This document shows positions 55,280 through 63,969 of a DNA stretch of 64,000 nt, piece by piece. Position numbers and translations under genes: made by a program. The stretch lies in contig NZ_LMMV01000024.1 of the NCBI RefSeq assembly GCF_001422405.1, positions 219,047 to 283,046 on the forward strand, given 5' to 3'. This stretch comes from Pseudorhodoferax sp. Leaf267. Its GTDB lineage: Bacteria; Pseudomonadota; Gammaproteobacteria; Burkholderiales; Burkholderiaceae_C. The stretch's first letter is position 1. Each line of letters opens with the position of its first letter. Below the pieces are notes generated by a model that saw nothing but the letters and a program-made list of their open reading frames with translations, searched no databases and had not been told where the DNA came from.

Positions 55280-56527
55280 TCAAGGCAGCGCGAGGCTGCC
55301 GTCCAGCAAACGGGTCTGGGTCCAGGTGGTGACGCCGGCGGTCGCCGGGTACTTGGCGGCCTCGGCCTCGTTCAGGTCCACGCCCAGGCCCGGCTTGTCG
55401 TTGGCGTAGACGAAGCCTTGCCGACATTCCGGCAGGCCCGGGAACACGTCGAGCAGCGCACTGCCCGAGCCGCTCAGTTCCTGGATCACGAAGTTCGGCG
55501 GCTCGGTGCCCGACCATTCCTGGATGCCGAAGTTGCGCGCCGCCAGGTCCATGTGGATGTTGGCCGCATGGCCCAGCGGCGACTGGTCGCCCGGGCCGTG
55601 CCAGGCGGTGCGCACGCCGTACTGCTCGGCAAAGAGTTGCAGCTTGCGCGTGGGCGTGATGCCGCCGAGCTGGCTGGGGTGCACGCGGATGAAGTCGATC
55701 AGGCGTTCCGCGATCAGCGTGCGCCACTCGAAGGGGTGGTTGAACAGCTCGCCCTGGGCCAGCGGCGTGCTGGTCTGTGCGCGCAGGCGGCGCAGCCAGT
55801 CGCCTTCTTCGAGCGGGATCGCGTCTTCGAGGAAGAACAACTGGTAGGGCTCGAGCTGCTGCGCCAGCCGCACCGCATCGGCCGGGCGCAGGCGCTCGTG
55901 CACGTCATGGCACAGCTCGACGTCGAAGCCCAGCTTGGCGCGCAGCGCGTCGAACAGGGCCACGGTGTCGCGCATGTAGCGGCGTGGTTCGAGGTAGATG
56001 CCTTCGGCCGAGCCTTCAGCCGCGTTGACAGGCGCGGCACTGAAGCCGCCACCGCCGTAGCCGCCGCTCTGGCAGCGGATGTGCTGGATGCCGAGCGCCT
56101 GCAGCCGCGCCACGTCGTCGCACAGCGCGGCGAGGTCGCGGCCTTCGGCATGGCGGTACACGGGCACGCCCTGGCGCACCTTGCCGCCCAGCAGCTGGTA
56201 CAGGGGCATGCCGGCGAGCTTGCCCTTCAAATCCCACAGCGCCATGTCAACGCCCGACATCGCGTTGTTCTCGATGGGCCCGTTGCGCCAGTAGGCGTTC
56301 TGGTGCATGAGCTGCCACAGCTCCTCGATGGCCTCGGCATCGCGGCCGACCAAGAGGGGCTTCAGGTATTGCTCGACCACGCATTGCACCGCCAGGTGGC
56401 GGTAGGCGAAGGTGGCGCAGCCCAGGCCGTAAAGGCCGGGCTGGTTGGTCTCCACCTTCACGACCAGCAGGTTGATGCCCTGCGGCGCCGTGGCGATGGC
56501 GGTGACGTTGGTGATCCGCGTGGCCAT
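55280..56527 (-). CDS. Mandelate racemase/enolase-family dehydratase (D-mannonate/D-galactonate dehydratase-like)
   Basis: A 415-residue enolase-superfamily enzyme. Its motifs match the ManD-like branch: YGLGCATFAYRHLAV, WRNGPIENNAMSGVDMALWDLKGKLAGMPLYQLLGG, IRCQSGGYGGGG, and the metal ligands in LCHDVHERL, FFLEDAIPLEE and LAQGELFNHPFEW. The HGPGDQSPLGHAANIH catalytic segment follows. ManD-branch enzymes vary widely in activity, and some barely act on mannonate or gluconate. The exact substrate is therefore uncertain. It starts one base after the SDR stop. Confidence 0.88.
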   Translation of the reverse strand: MATRITNVTAIATAPQGINLLVVKVETNQPGLYGLGCATFAYRHLAVQCVVEQYLKPLLVGRDAEAIEELWQLMHQNAYWRNGPIENNAMSGVDMALWDLKGKLAGMPLYQLLGGKVRQGVPVYRHAEGRDLAALCDDVARLQALGIQHIRCQSGGYGGGGFSAAPVNAAEGSAEGIYLEPRRYMRDTVALFDALRAKLGFDVELCHDVHERLRPADAVRLAQQLEPYQLFFLEDAIPLEEGDWLRRLRAQTSTPLAQGELFNHPFEWRTLIAERLIDFIRVHPSQLGGITPTRKLQLFAEQYGVRTAWHGPGDQSPLGHAANIHMDLAARNFGIQEWSGTEPPNFVIQELSGSGSALLDVFPGLPECRQGFVYANDKPGLGVDLNEAEAAKYPATAGVTTWTQTRLLDGSLALP

Positions 56528-56528
56528 G

Positions 56529-57308
56529 TCAGAGCACGGAGAGCCAGCCGCCGTCCACGTAAATGATCTGCCCGTTCACGTAGTCCGACGCGCTGGACGC
56601 CAGGTACACGGCCGTGCCGGCCAGCTCATCGGGCCGGCCCCAGCGCTTGGTGGGGTTGCTGGCCTTGACCCAGGCGTCGAATTCGGGGTTGTCGACCAGC
56701 GCCTGGTTCATGTCGGTCAGGATGTAGCCGGGGCCGATGCTGTTGGCCTGGATGTTGTGCACCGCCCATTCGGCCGCCATGGCCTTGGACAGCAGCTTGA
56801 TGCCGGCCTTGGCCACCGTGTAGGGCGCCACCGTGGCGCGCGCGGAGGCGCTGGTCAGCGAGCCGATGTTGATGATCTTGCCGGCCTTGCGCGGCACCAT
56901 GCGGCGCGCGGCCTCGCGGCCCACCAGGAAGGCGGCCGTGAGGTTGGTGTCGATCACGCGCTGCCAGTCGGCCAGCGGCAAATCGAGCATGGGCTGGCGG
57001 TGCTGGATGCCGGCGTTGTTGACCACGATGTCGATCTGCCGGCCGTCCGCATCGAACCGGGCGAAGGCCGCCGCGACGGAGGGCTCCTGCGCCACGTCGA
57101 ACACCGCGCCGCTGGCGCCGATGCCCTCGGCCTGCAGCTTGGCGACGGCCTCGTCCACGGCCGGTTGCCGGCGGCCATTGACCACGATGTGCGCGCCGGC
57201 CCGCCCCAGGCCCTGGGCGATGGCAAAGCCGATGCCGCGCGTGGAGCCGGTGATCAGCGCGCTGCGGCCGGACAGGTCGAAGGGGTTGCGGGGGGTGTTC
57301 GTGTTCAT
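56529..57308 (-). CDS. SDR oxidoreductase, gluconate 5-dehydrogenase-like
   Basis: A 259-residue classical SDR. Cofactor motif GSTRGIG is near residue 21 and NNAG near 97. The catalytic Ser is in IINIGSLTSASA and the YxxxK site reads YTVAK. The C-terminus SASDYVNGQIIYVDGGWLSVL is typical. It resembles IdnO/gluconate 5-dehydrogenase, which would pair well with the IdnD-like enzyme of the same run. The ATG at 57308 is chosen. It is the first gene of the nine-gene run and is divergent from the GntR regulator. Confidence 0.87.
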   Translation of the reverse strand: MNTNTPRNPFDLSGRSALITGSTRGIGFAIAQGLGRAGAHIVVNGRRQPAVDEAVAKLQAEGIGASGAVFDVAQEPSVAAAFARFDADGRQIDIVVNNAGIQHRQPMLDLPLADWQRVIDTNLTAAFLVGREAARRMVPRKAGKIINIGSLTSASARATVAPYTVAKAGIKLLSKAMAAEWAVHNIQANSIGPGYILTDMNQALVDNPEFDAWVKASNPTKRWGRPDELAGTAVYLASSASDYVNGQIIYVDGGWLSVL

Positions 57309-57319
57309 GCCGGGGAATC

Positions 57320-57340
57320 TATCGGAGGTATGACGTTTGG
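57320..57340. promoter_or_regulatory. Candidate operator 1 for the dgo-type GntR regulator
   Basis: GTATGACGTTTGGC lies just before the SDR start. It is a near-mirror copy of the CAAACGTATGATG element before the GntR gene; both contain ACGTTTG when read inward. FadR-type regulators bind such short dyads. Confidence 0.45.
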
Positions 57341-57399
57341 CGGATCGGGAGAAACCCGAAACCGGTTTCATCCTGCCTTCGTTACCCTTGCCGGGCCGC

Positions 57400-57420
57400 A
57401 TGTCAAACGTATGATGTGCC
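57400..57420. promoter_or_regulatory. Candidate operator 2, overlapping the GntR gene start region
   Basis: TGTCAAACGTATGATG reads CATCATACGTTTGACA on the other strand and pairs with candidate operator 1. It lies within 30 bases of the GntR start, suiting autoregulation. Confidence 0.45.
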
Positions 57421-57427
57421 GTTACAA

Positions 57428-58225
57428 ATGAACACCACACCGCTTCCCCGCAGCACCACGCTCCACGAGCAGGTCGTGGCCCAGCTCGGCCGCGACATCA
57501 GCGGCGGCCTGTACCCGCCCGGCGCGCTGCTGCCGTCCGAACCCGAGCTGTGTGAGCGCTTCGGCTTCTCGCGCATCGTGATCCGCGAGGCCATCAAGTC
57601 GCTGGTGGCCAAGGGCATGCTGGAGGTGAGCCGCCGCGTCGGCACGCTGGTGCGCGACACGGCCCATTGGAATTTGTTCGACCCCGACGTGATCACTTGG
57701 CGCGCGGCCTCGGCCGATTTCGACACCACCATGGCGCGCGACCTGATGGAGCTGCGCCGCATCGTCGAACCCGCCGCCGTGCGCCTGGCGGCAGAACGCG
57801 CCAGCGCCGAGGAGCGGCGTGCCCTGCGCGCGGCCTACATGGCCATGGCCCGCGCCGTGGCCGGCAAGGGCGACTACGTGGAGGCCGACGTGGCCTTCCA
57901 CACCACCATCTTGCTGGCCTGCGGCAACCAGTACCTGCGCCAGATGCAGCAGGCCATGTCGGCCATGCTGGAGGCCAGCTTCGCCATCGTGGCGCAAAAG
58001 CCGGGCGGGCCGGCCGCCTCGCTGCCGCTGCACGAGGCCGTGTGCGTGGGCATCGAACGCGGCGAGCCGGCCGCGGCCGAGGCCGCCGCGATCACGTTGA
58101 TCGTGAGCGCCGAACAGGACCTGCGCGCTCTGCTGGCCGAGCGCCGCCGCGCCACCGGCACCAGCGCGCCCATGGCCGTGCGGGCGCGCCATGTGCCGGC
58201 CCGCAAAGCCAAGGTCACCCGATGA
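57428..58225 (+). CDS. GntR-family (FadR subfamily) regulator of sugar-acid genes
   Basis: A 265-residue regulator starting at 57428 (MNTTPLPRS); a GTG at 57416 is an alternative. The winged helix reads [55 protein letters not shown]. The FCD effector domain follows with its metal-binding residues ([30 protein letters not shown]). It resembles DgoR. Its stop overlaps the dgoD start by four bases, and it faces the nine-gene catabolic run, so it most likely controls both. Confidence 0.9.
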   Translation: MNTTPLPRSTTLHEQVVAQLGRDISGGLYPPGALLPSEPELCERFGFSRIVIREAIKSLVAKGMLEVSRRVGTLVRDTAHWNLFDPDVITWRAASADFDTTMARDLMELRRIVEPAAVRLAAERASAEERRALRAAYMAMARAVAGKGDYVEADVAFHTTILLACGNQYLRQMQQAMSAMLEASFAIVAQKPGGPAASLPLHEAVCVGIERGEPAAAEAAAITLIVSAEQDLRALLAERRRATGTSAPMAVRARHVPARKAKVTR

Positions 58226-59370
58226 AGATCCGCGCCTTCCACACCTACCACGTCGCGCCGCGTTGGCTGTTCCTCAAAATCGAGACCGACGAGGGCATCA
58301 GCGGCTGGGGCGAGCCGGTCATCGAAGGCCGCGCGCGCACCGTGGAGGCGGCGGTGCACGAACTCTGCGCCACGCTGGTGGGGCAGGACCCGCGCCGCAT
58401 CAACGACCACTGGCAGTCCATGGTGCGCACGCACTTCTACCGCGGCGGGCCCATCCTGATGAGTGCGATTGCCGGCATCGACCAGGCGCTGTGGGACATC
58501 CTGGGCAAGTCGCTCGACTCGCCCGTGCACCAGCTGCTGGGCGGCCGTGTGCGCGACCGCATCCAGGTCTACAGCTGGGTGGGCGGCGACCGGCCGGCCG
58601 ACGTGGTGGAGCAGATCCACCGGCTGCGCGAGGGCGGTTTCGACACCTTCAAGCTCAACGGCTGCGAGGCCATGCGCATGCTCGATTCGGTGCGCGCCAT
58701 CGACCGCGCCGTCAGCGTGCCGGCGCAGGTGCGCGATGCCTTCGGCACGGAGGTGGATTTCGGCCTCGATTTCCACGGCCGCGTGGCGCTGCCCATGGCC
58801 CGCCCGCTGCTGCGCGCGCTGGAGCCGCTGCGCCCGCTGTTCGTCGAGGAGCCGGTGCTGGCCGATCAGGCCGAGCAGTACCCAGTGCTGGCGGCGGCCA
58901 CCAGCATCCCGCTGGCGGCTGGCGAGCGCATGTACACGCGCCAGGAATTCAAGCAGGTGCTGCAGCGCGGCGGCATCGCCATCCTGCAGCCGGATCTGTC
59001 GCATGCCGGCGGCATCACCGAATGCCACAAGATCGCCGCGATGGCCGAGGCCTACGACGTGGCGCTGGCCCCGCACTGCCCGCTGGGCCCGATTGCGCTG
59101 GCGGCCTGTTTGCAGCTGGACTTCGTGGCCTACAACGCCGTGCTGCAGGAGCAGAGCATGGGCATCCACTACAACCAGGGCGCCGAGCTGTTGGACTACG
59201 TGGTGAACAAGGCAGACTTCGCGATCAAGGACGGCCACATCGAGGCCTGGGACAAGCCCGGCCTGGGCGTGGAGATCGACGAGGAGCGCGTGCTGCACGC
59301 GAGCAAGAACCCGCCGGACTGGCACAACCCGCAGTGGCGCCACGGGGATGGGAGCGTGGCGGAGTGGTGA
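58222..59370 (+). CDS. dgoD: D-galactonate dehydratase
   Basis: A 382-residue enolase-superfamily enzyme, exactly the length of E. coli DgoD. It is near-identical in its motifs: [93 protein letters not shown] and [13 protein letters not shown]. It converts D-galactonate to 2-keto-3-deoxy-galactonate. The kinase and aldolase that would finish the pathway are not in the window. It is coupled to the regulator by an ATGA overlap and converges on the glxA-type gene. Confidence 0.96.
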   Translation: MKIRAFHTYHVAPRWLFLKIETDEGISGWGEPVIEGRARTVEAAVHELCATLVGQDPRRINDHWQSMVRTHFYRGGPILMSAIAGIDQALWDILGKSLDSPVHQLLGGRVRDRIQVYSWVGGDRPADVVEQIHRLREGGFDTFKLNGCEAMRMLDSVRAIDRAVSVPAQVRDAFGTEVDFGLDFHGRVALPMARPLLRALEPLRPLFVEEPVLADQAEQYPVLAAATSIPLAAGERMYTRQEFKQVLQRGGIAILQPDLSHAGGITECHKIAAMAEAYDVALAPHCPLGPIALAACLQLDFVAYNAVLQEQSMGIHYNQGAELLDYVVNKADFAIKDGHIEAWDKPGLGVEIDEERVLHASKNPPDWHNPQWRHGDGSVAEW

Positions 59371-59395
59371 GGACCGCGACCGGCGTGGCGCGCGC

Positions 59396-60397
59396 TCAGC
59401 CTCTCGCCATGCGGGTCTGCATCGTCTCCGTGCCGCCCTGCCCGCCTTCGCGGAAGGCACGCCTGTAGGACGACGGTGAGGTATGCACCAGGCGTGCAAA
59501 GTGATGTCTCAGCGACAACGCCGTGCCGAAGCCCACGTCCGCGGCAACCCGCTCGATCGTCAGGTCCGTGGTTTCCAGCAACTGCTGCGCCTTGCCGATG
59601 CGTTCTGCCACCAGCCATTGGTTCACAGTGGTGCCCGTGGCTTCTCGGAAGCGGCGAGTGAAGGTCCGCCGGCTCATGCGCGCCACTTCGGCCAGCGTAT
59701 CCAGCGACAAAGGCTCCGACAGATGCGCGCGTGCCCACTGCAGCACGCCGGGCAGGCGCTTCTCGCTGGGCAGCGCCGGCACGGGCTGCTCGATGTACTG
59801 GGCTTGCCCGCCCTGTCGATGGGGCGGCGTGACCAGCAGCCGGGCCACGCGGTTGGCTACATCGGCTCCGTGGCGCAACCGTACGATGTGCAGGCAGCAG
59901 TCGATCGCAGCCACCGTACCAGCCGATGTGAGGACCTGGCCATCGTCCACGTACAGCACGTCCGGATGGAACGCCGTCCCGGGAAAGCGTTGGGCGAAGA
60001 GGTCGCGGCAGGCCCAATGGGTGGTCGCGCGCCGCCCATCCAACAGGCCCGCGTCCCCCAACACGAAGGCACCCAGACACAGGCCCACCACGTGCGCGCC
60101 GCGCGCGTGGGCCTGCCGCAGGGCGTCGGTCAGCGCCACGGGGGCGGCGATGTCGGGGTGGTTCCAGGAGGGGACGACCACGATGTCGGCGCCGGCCATG
60201 GCCTCCAGGCCGCCAGGCACCGCGATCTCCACCCCCTGCGCGCAGCGCACGCGGCCGGGTGTGGGCGCGCAGTACCGCACCTCGTACGTCGGCAGGCCAG
60301 GGGGCGGCGGCTCGACGCCGAACACGATGCCGGGAACGGAGAGATGGAACAGGCTGATGCCATCGAAGGCCAGGACGGCGACACGGACGGGTGGCAT
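59396..60397 (-). CDS. GlxA-type transcriptional regulator (DJ-1/PfpI plus AraC)
   Basis: A 333-residue regulator. The N-terminal DJ-1/PfpI-like domain has VRVAVLAFDGISLFHLS and a nucleophile-elbow HVVGLCLGAFVLGDAGLL with Cys. The AraC domain is near 225-320: VLQWARAHLSEPLSLDTLAEVARMSRRTFTRRFREATG, and DVGFGTALSLRHHFARLVHTSPSSYRRAF. I chose the ATG at 60397 (MPPVRVAVL); an in-frame ATG at 60454 would add 19 residues. It is divergent from the isochorismatase gene and probably regulates it. Confidence 0.9.
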   Translation of the reverse strand: MPPVRVAVLAFDGISLFHLSVPGIVFGVEPPPPGLPTYEVRYCAPTPGRVRCAQGVEIAVPGGLEAMAGADIVVVPSWNHPDIAAPVALTDALRQAHARGAHVVGLCLGAFVLGDAGLLDGRRATTHWACRDLFAQRFPGTAFHPDVLYVDDGQVLTSAGTVAAIDCCLHIVRLRHGADVANRVARLLVTPPHRQGGQAQYIEQPVPALPSEKRLPGVLQWARAHLSEPLSLDTLAEVARMSRRTFTRRFREATGTTVNQWLVAERIGKAQQLLETTDLTIERVAADVGFGTALSLRHHFARLVHTSPSSYRRAFREGGQGGTETMQTRMARG

Positions 60398-60536
60398 GGA
60401 TTCGGTAGTGGCGGGTGCGCCGTAGTTTGGCCCAATTTCATCCAGGATGGGCATTCAGGCCAATGGCGCGTGGGCGGGCCGTTCCCGAGAATTCGAAGCC
60501 ATCCCACCCCGTCACCTGAAAGAAAGAGGCCAATCC

Positions 60537-61082
60537 ATGCGCCAGCGCGCCGTCATCGTCGTCGACCTTCAAAACGAATACCTCGCCACGGGCAAGCTGC
60601 CGCTGGTCGGGATCGAGGCCGCTTTGGCCAACGCCGCCCGCGTCATCTCGGCGACGCGCGCCCGAGGCGAGCTGCTCATCCATGTCCGGCACGAGGTGGC
60701 CGTGCCGGGTGCACCCATCTTCAACCCCGGCACCGCCGGAGTGCAGATCATCCCCGCCGTGTCGCCGGCCGATGGCGAGCCGGTCGTCGTGAAGAACCAC
60801 CCCAACTCCTTTCGCGACACCGCGCTGAAGCAGATGCTGGACGAGCGAGGCATCCAGGAATTGGTGGTGATCGGGGCGATGAGCCACATGTGCGTCGAGG
60901 CGACCAGCCGTGCCGCTGCCGACTTCGGCTACCCCGTCACCGTGGTGCACGACGCCTGCGCGACGATGGACCTGGCGTTCGAGGGCACACAGGTGCCCGC
61001 GGCGCAGGTGCATGCCGCCTCGATGGCGGCGCTGGCGTTCTCCTATGCGTCGATCACCACCACCGAAGCGTATGCGGCCTGA
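60537..61082 (+). CDS. Isochorismatase-family cysteine hydrolase
   Basis: A 181-residue hydrolase. The catalytic triad can be read as Asp10 (VVDLQNEY), Lys86 (VVVKNHPNSF) and Cys119 (GAMSHMCVEATSRAA), with a cis-peptide at GAM. A ribosome site AAGAGG precedes the ATG at 60537. Family members hydrolyse nicotinamide, carbamoyl compounds, ureidoacrylate or isochorismate. The HMCVE form with a short N-terminus is common in amide hydrolases of unknown substrate. It is followed 19 bases later by an MFS gene, which may carry the substrate. Confidence 0.9.
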   Translation: MRQRAVIVVDLQNEYLATGKLPLVGIEAALANAARVISATRARGELLIHVRHEVAVPGAPIFNPGTAGVQIIPAVSPADGEPVVVKNHPNSFRDTALKQMLDERGIQELVVIGAMSHMCVEATSRAAADFGYPVTVVHDACATMDLAFEGTQVPAAQVHAASMAALAFSYASITTTEAYAA

Positions 61083-61101
61083 TGCGTAAACTGCCGGTCC
61101 G

Positions 61102-62301
61102 ATGACTGCGCCCCCGCCCGAAGCAGCGCACGCAGAAGCCCCGTACGCCTGGGTCGTGGTCTGGGCGGCGTTCGCCAGCCTGGCCATCATCTTCGGCGTC
61201 GCCTATTCCTTCGCGGCCTTCTTCGCATCCTTTGCCGCCGACTTCCAGGCCTGCCGCGCCGACATCGCGCTGGTGTTCGGCCTGTGCGGCCTGGTCTACT
61301 TCATCGGCGGCATCGGCGGCGGCCTGCTGGCGGACCGCTTCTGCCCGCGGCGCGTGTGCGGCGCCGGCATGGTCTGCATCGCGCTGGGCCTGCTAGGCGC
61401 CAGCGCAGCGCGCTCCATGTCGGCCATCTACCTGGCCTACGGCGTGGGCGTGGGGGTCGGCATCGCGCTGGTCTACACGCCTGCGATCGGTTGCGTGCAA
61501 CCCTGGTTCACGCGCCGCCGCGGGCTGGCGGCAGGGATCGCCAGCGCCGGCATCGGCGCCGGCACGCTGGCCGTGCCACTGCTGGCCACCGCGGCCATTG
61601 CCGCCTGGCAGTGGCGCGACGCGATGCGCGTGCTGGCACTCGCCACGGCAGTGCTGGGCGTGGCCGCGACCTGGCTGCTGCTGCGCGCGCCCGCGGCCAC
61701 CGGCAACGCCACCACGGCCCCGCAGGGCCTGAGCCTGCGCGAGACGCTGCGCACGCGTGCGTTCTGGTGGCTTTATGCGGGCACGCTGACGGCTGCGCCC
61801 ACCATGTTCATCCCCTTTGCCCACGCCTCGGCCTCGGCGCGCGACCTCGGCGTGGGCGAGGCCCAGGCCGTGGGGCTGGTGGGCATCATCGGCATCGGCA
61901 GCCTGGTGGGCCGATTCGCCATCGGCGCGCTGGCCGACCGCATGGGCCGCGGCCGCACGCTGGTGCTGATGCAGGCCTCGATGGGCGCGTCGTACCTGCT
62001 GTGGATGGCGGCCGGCGGCTACCCGGCGCTGCTGGGGTTCGCGCTGTGGTTCGGCCTGAGCTACGGCGGCATCGTCTCGCTGCTGCCGGCGCTGTGCATG
62101 GACCTGTTCGGTGCCCGCGCCGTGGCGAGCACCATCGGCACGTTGTACAGCGGTGCGGCCCTGGGCAACCTGCTCGGGCCGGTGCTGGCCGGCGCGGTGT
62201 TCGACCGCACGGGCAGCTACACGGGTGTCATGCTGGGCTGTGTGGGTCTTTCGGTGCTGGCGACGGTGGCGTCAGCGCGGGTGCGCGCTACAGCCGCGTG
62301 A
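61102..62301 (+). CDS. MFS transporter (monocarboxylate/oxalate-formate antiporter-like)
   Basis: A 399-residue protein with about twelve membrane helices. The N-terminus has YSFAAFFASFAADFQACRADIALVFGLCGLVYFIGGIGGGLLADR, typical of the MCT/OFA group. The second half carries LVGRFAIGALADRMGRGRTLV (motif A repeat) and the SYGGIVSLLPALCMDLFGARAVASTIGTLYSGAALGNLLGPVLAG segment seen in this group. It is likely co-transcribed with the isochorismatase-fold hydrolase. Substrate probably a small organic acid, by inference. Confidence 0.87.
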   Translation: MTAPPPEAAHAEAPYAWVVVWAAFASLAIIFGVAYSFAAFFASFAADFQACRADIALVFGLCGLVYFIGGIGGGLLADRFCPRRVCGAGMVCIALGLLGASAARSMSAIYLAYGVGVGVGIALVYTPAIGCVQPWFTRRRGLAAGIASAGIGAGTLAVPLLATAAIAAWQWRDAMRVLALATAVLGVAATWLLLRAPAATGNATTAPQGLSLRETLRTRAFWWLYAGTLTAAPTMFIPFAHASASARDLGVGEAQAVGLVGIIGIGSLVGRFAIGALADRMGRGRTLVLMQASMGASYLLWMAAGGYPALLGFALWFGLSYGGIVSLLPALCMDLFGARAVASTIGTLYSGAALGNLLGPVLAGAVFDRTGSYTGVMLGCVGLSVLATVASARVRATAA

Positions 62302-62328
62302 GCTGCAGGGCGCTCTGTGTGACGCCGC

Positions 62329-63309
62329 TCACTGCGGCACCAGCCCCGACGCCTTCACCAGCTCCGCGTGCAACTTGCTCTCGTCCGCAATCGTCTTGCC
62401 GAACTGCTCGGGCGTGGTGGGCGCCACGTCCATGCCGGCCTCGCGCAGCTGGTTCTTCACCTCGTCGCTGGCCAGGATGGCGTGGATCTGCTTGTTCAGC
62501 TGGTCGATGATGGGGCGCGGCGTGCGGGCCGGGGCCAGCATGCCGATCCAGGTCTGAAACACCATGTTGTCGATGCCGGCCTCCTTCATGGTGGGCACGT
62601 CGGCGACCAGCGGCGAGCGCTGCTCGCTCATGATGGCCAGCGCCGTCAGCTTGCCGGCCTTGATGTGGGGCAGCGCCTCGGGCAGCGGGGCGAACAGCAT
62701 GTCCACATTGCCGCCCAAGAGGTCGTTGATGGCCAGCGCGCCGCCCTTGTAGGGGATGTGCGTCATGCGCACCTTCATGCGTGTCTCGAACATCAATGCC
62801 GCCAGGTGCTGCGGGCTGCCGTCGCCCGAGGATGCGTAGTTCACCGCCTCGGGCTTGGCCTTGGCCGCGGCCAGCACGGCGCCGGCGTTGGCGAACTTCG
62901 TCCGGTCCTTGACCACCAGCACCATGGCCTGGTTGGCCAGCTTGGTGATGGGCGCGAAGTCGGCCTGCGCGTCGTAGGGCATGTCCTTGAAGATGTGCTG
63001 GTTGGTCGTCAGGAACGAGGCCGGCGAAGCCATCAGCGTGTAGCCGTCGGGCGCGGCCTTGGCCACGATGGGCAGGCCGATGCGGCCCGAGGCGCCGGCC
63101 CGGTTGTCGACGATGAAGGGCTGGCCGGTCTGCGCGGCCAGCTTCTGGCCCACCAGGCGCGCGATCATGTCCACGCCGCCGCCGGCCGGCAGGGCGACCA
63201 TGAGCTTGACGGGCTTGTCGGGATAGGGGCCCTGGGCCAGCGCGGGCGCGGCGGCCGCCAGCAGGCCCAGCGTGCAAGCCAGGAGGGAAAGTCGGCGGGT
63301 CGTGTTCAT
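62329..63309 (-). CDS. Tripartite tricarboxylate-type (TctC/Bug) binding protein
   Basis: A 326-residue periplasmic receptor from ATG 63309. The signal peptide is about 1-26 (ending ALAQG). The Bug-family start is YPDKPVKLMVALPAGGGVDMIARLVGQKL, followed by VDNRAGASGRIGLPIVAKAAPDGYTLM, HIPYKGGALAINDLLGGNVDMLFAPLPEALPHIKAGKLTALA and the C-terminal helix. No tctA or tctB is adjacent; orphan receptors like this are very common in Burkholderiales. It lies 14 bases after uraD on the same strand and may take up a purine-related acid, but that is a guess. Confidence 0.92.
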   Translation of the reverse strand: MNTTRRLSLLACTLGLLAAAAPALAQGPYPDKPVKLMVALPAGGGVDMIARLVGQKLAAQTGQPFIVDNRAGASGRIGLPIVAKAAPDGYTLMASPASFLTTNQHIFKDMPYDAQADFAPITKLANQAMVLVVKDRTKFANAGAVLAAAKAKPEAVNYASSGDGSPQHLAALMFETRMKVRMTHIPYKGGALAINDLLGGNVDMLFAPLPEALPHIKAGKLTALAIMSEQRSPLVADVPTMKEAGIDNMVFQTWIGMLAPARTPRPIIDQLNKQIHAILASDEVKNQLREAGMDVAPTTPEQFGKTIADESKLHAELVKASGLVPQ

Positions 63310-63323
63310 GGGGCGGCTCCGGT

Positions 63324-63857
63324 TCAGGCAGGGGTGGTGAAAGTGGATGCGGGGGCGACGCGCTGCGCCAGGCGCAGGCGTGTGATCGCGGCGATCTCGT
63401 CGAGAGCGGCGGCCAGCTCGGTCGCGCGGTCGTGCTGCAGCCGTTGCTCGAAGGCTTGCAGCGCCGATGCGCGCGTGTGGCGGCGGATGCACAGGATGAA
63501 TGGGAAGCCGAAACGCGTGCGGTAGGCTGCGTTCAGGGCGTCCCAGCGTTGTGCGCTGGCGGCGTCCAGCGTGGCCAGGTCCAGGCTGGCCTGCTCGGCG
63601 ATGGAGTCGTCGGTCATGGTGCCGCGGCGTGTGTCGGCGCCGGCCAGTTCCGGATGGCCGGCGTAGAAGGCGATGCGGGCCGGCTCGTCCAGCGCGGCGA
63701 CCACCGCGACCATGGCGCCGTGCAGAGCGGCCACGCTGGCGAACGGGCGCTGCTGCACCACGCGCTCGGGCACCCAGGGGGCGTGTTCCCAGATCTCGGC
63801 CAGCGCCGCGACGAACGCGTCCGGCGGGCAGGTGTTGAGGGATTCCAGGGTCAGCAT
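63324..63857 (-). CDS. uraD: OHCU decarboxylase (2-oxo-4-hydroxy-4-carboxy-5-ureidoimidazoline decarboxylase)
   Basis: A 177-residue enzyme of purine (urate) breakdown that makes (S)-allantoin. The start at 63857 (MLTLESLN) matches the family; in-frame ATGs at 63866 and 63875 are possible. Key residues are visible: FVAALAEIWEHAPWVPERV with the catalytic His in the EHAPW motif, FYAGHPELAG, QASLDLATLD, and YRTRFGFPFILCIRRHTRASAL. Other urate genes are not seen; the gene starting at 63970 on the other strand may be one. Confidence 0.93.
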   Translation of the reverse strand: MLTLESLNTCPPDAFVAALAEIWEHAPWVPERVVQQRPFASVAALHGAMVAVVAALDEPARIAFYAGHPELAGADTRRGTMTDDSIAEQASLDLATLDAASAQRWDALNAAYRTRFGFPFILCIRRHTRASALQAFEQRLQHDRATELAAALDEIAAITRLRLAQRVAPASTFTTPA

Positions 63858-63969
63858 TGATGTCATGGGCTGCATCGTAGGCAGGCGGTGTGTTGCCGTC
63901 CATCACAGAATTGGCACCGTTGCATGCGCAAAATCAGTACGATGCGCCGCAACTGCCCGGAGCCCCTCC

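Noticed and set aside
51948-55409. A 1153-codon open frame on the plus strand
   Set aside because: It runs antisense through dctQ, three minus-strand genes and the hydroxyacid dehydrogenase. Its translation is Gly/His/Arg/Ala-rich with no domain. It is a by-product of high GC codon bias.
63906-63925. TTGGCACCGTTGCATG, resembling a sigma-54 promoter
   Set aside because: Only two bases separate the GGCAC and TTGC blocks, whereas sigma-54 promoters need about five; the spacing rules it out.
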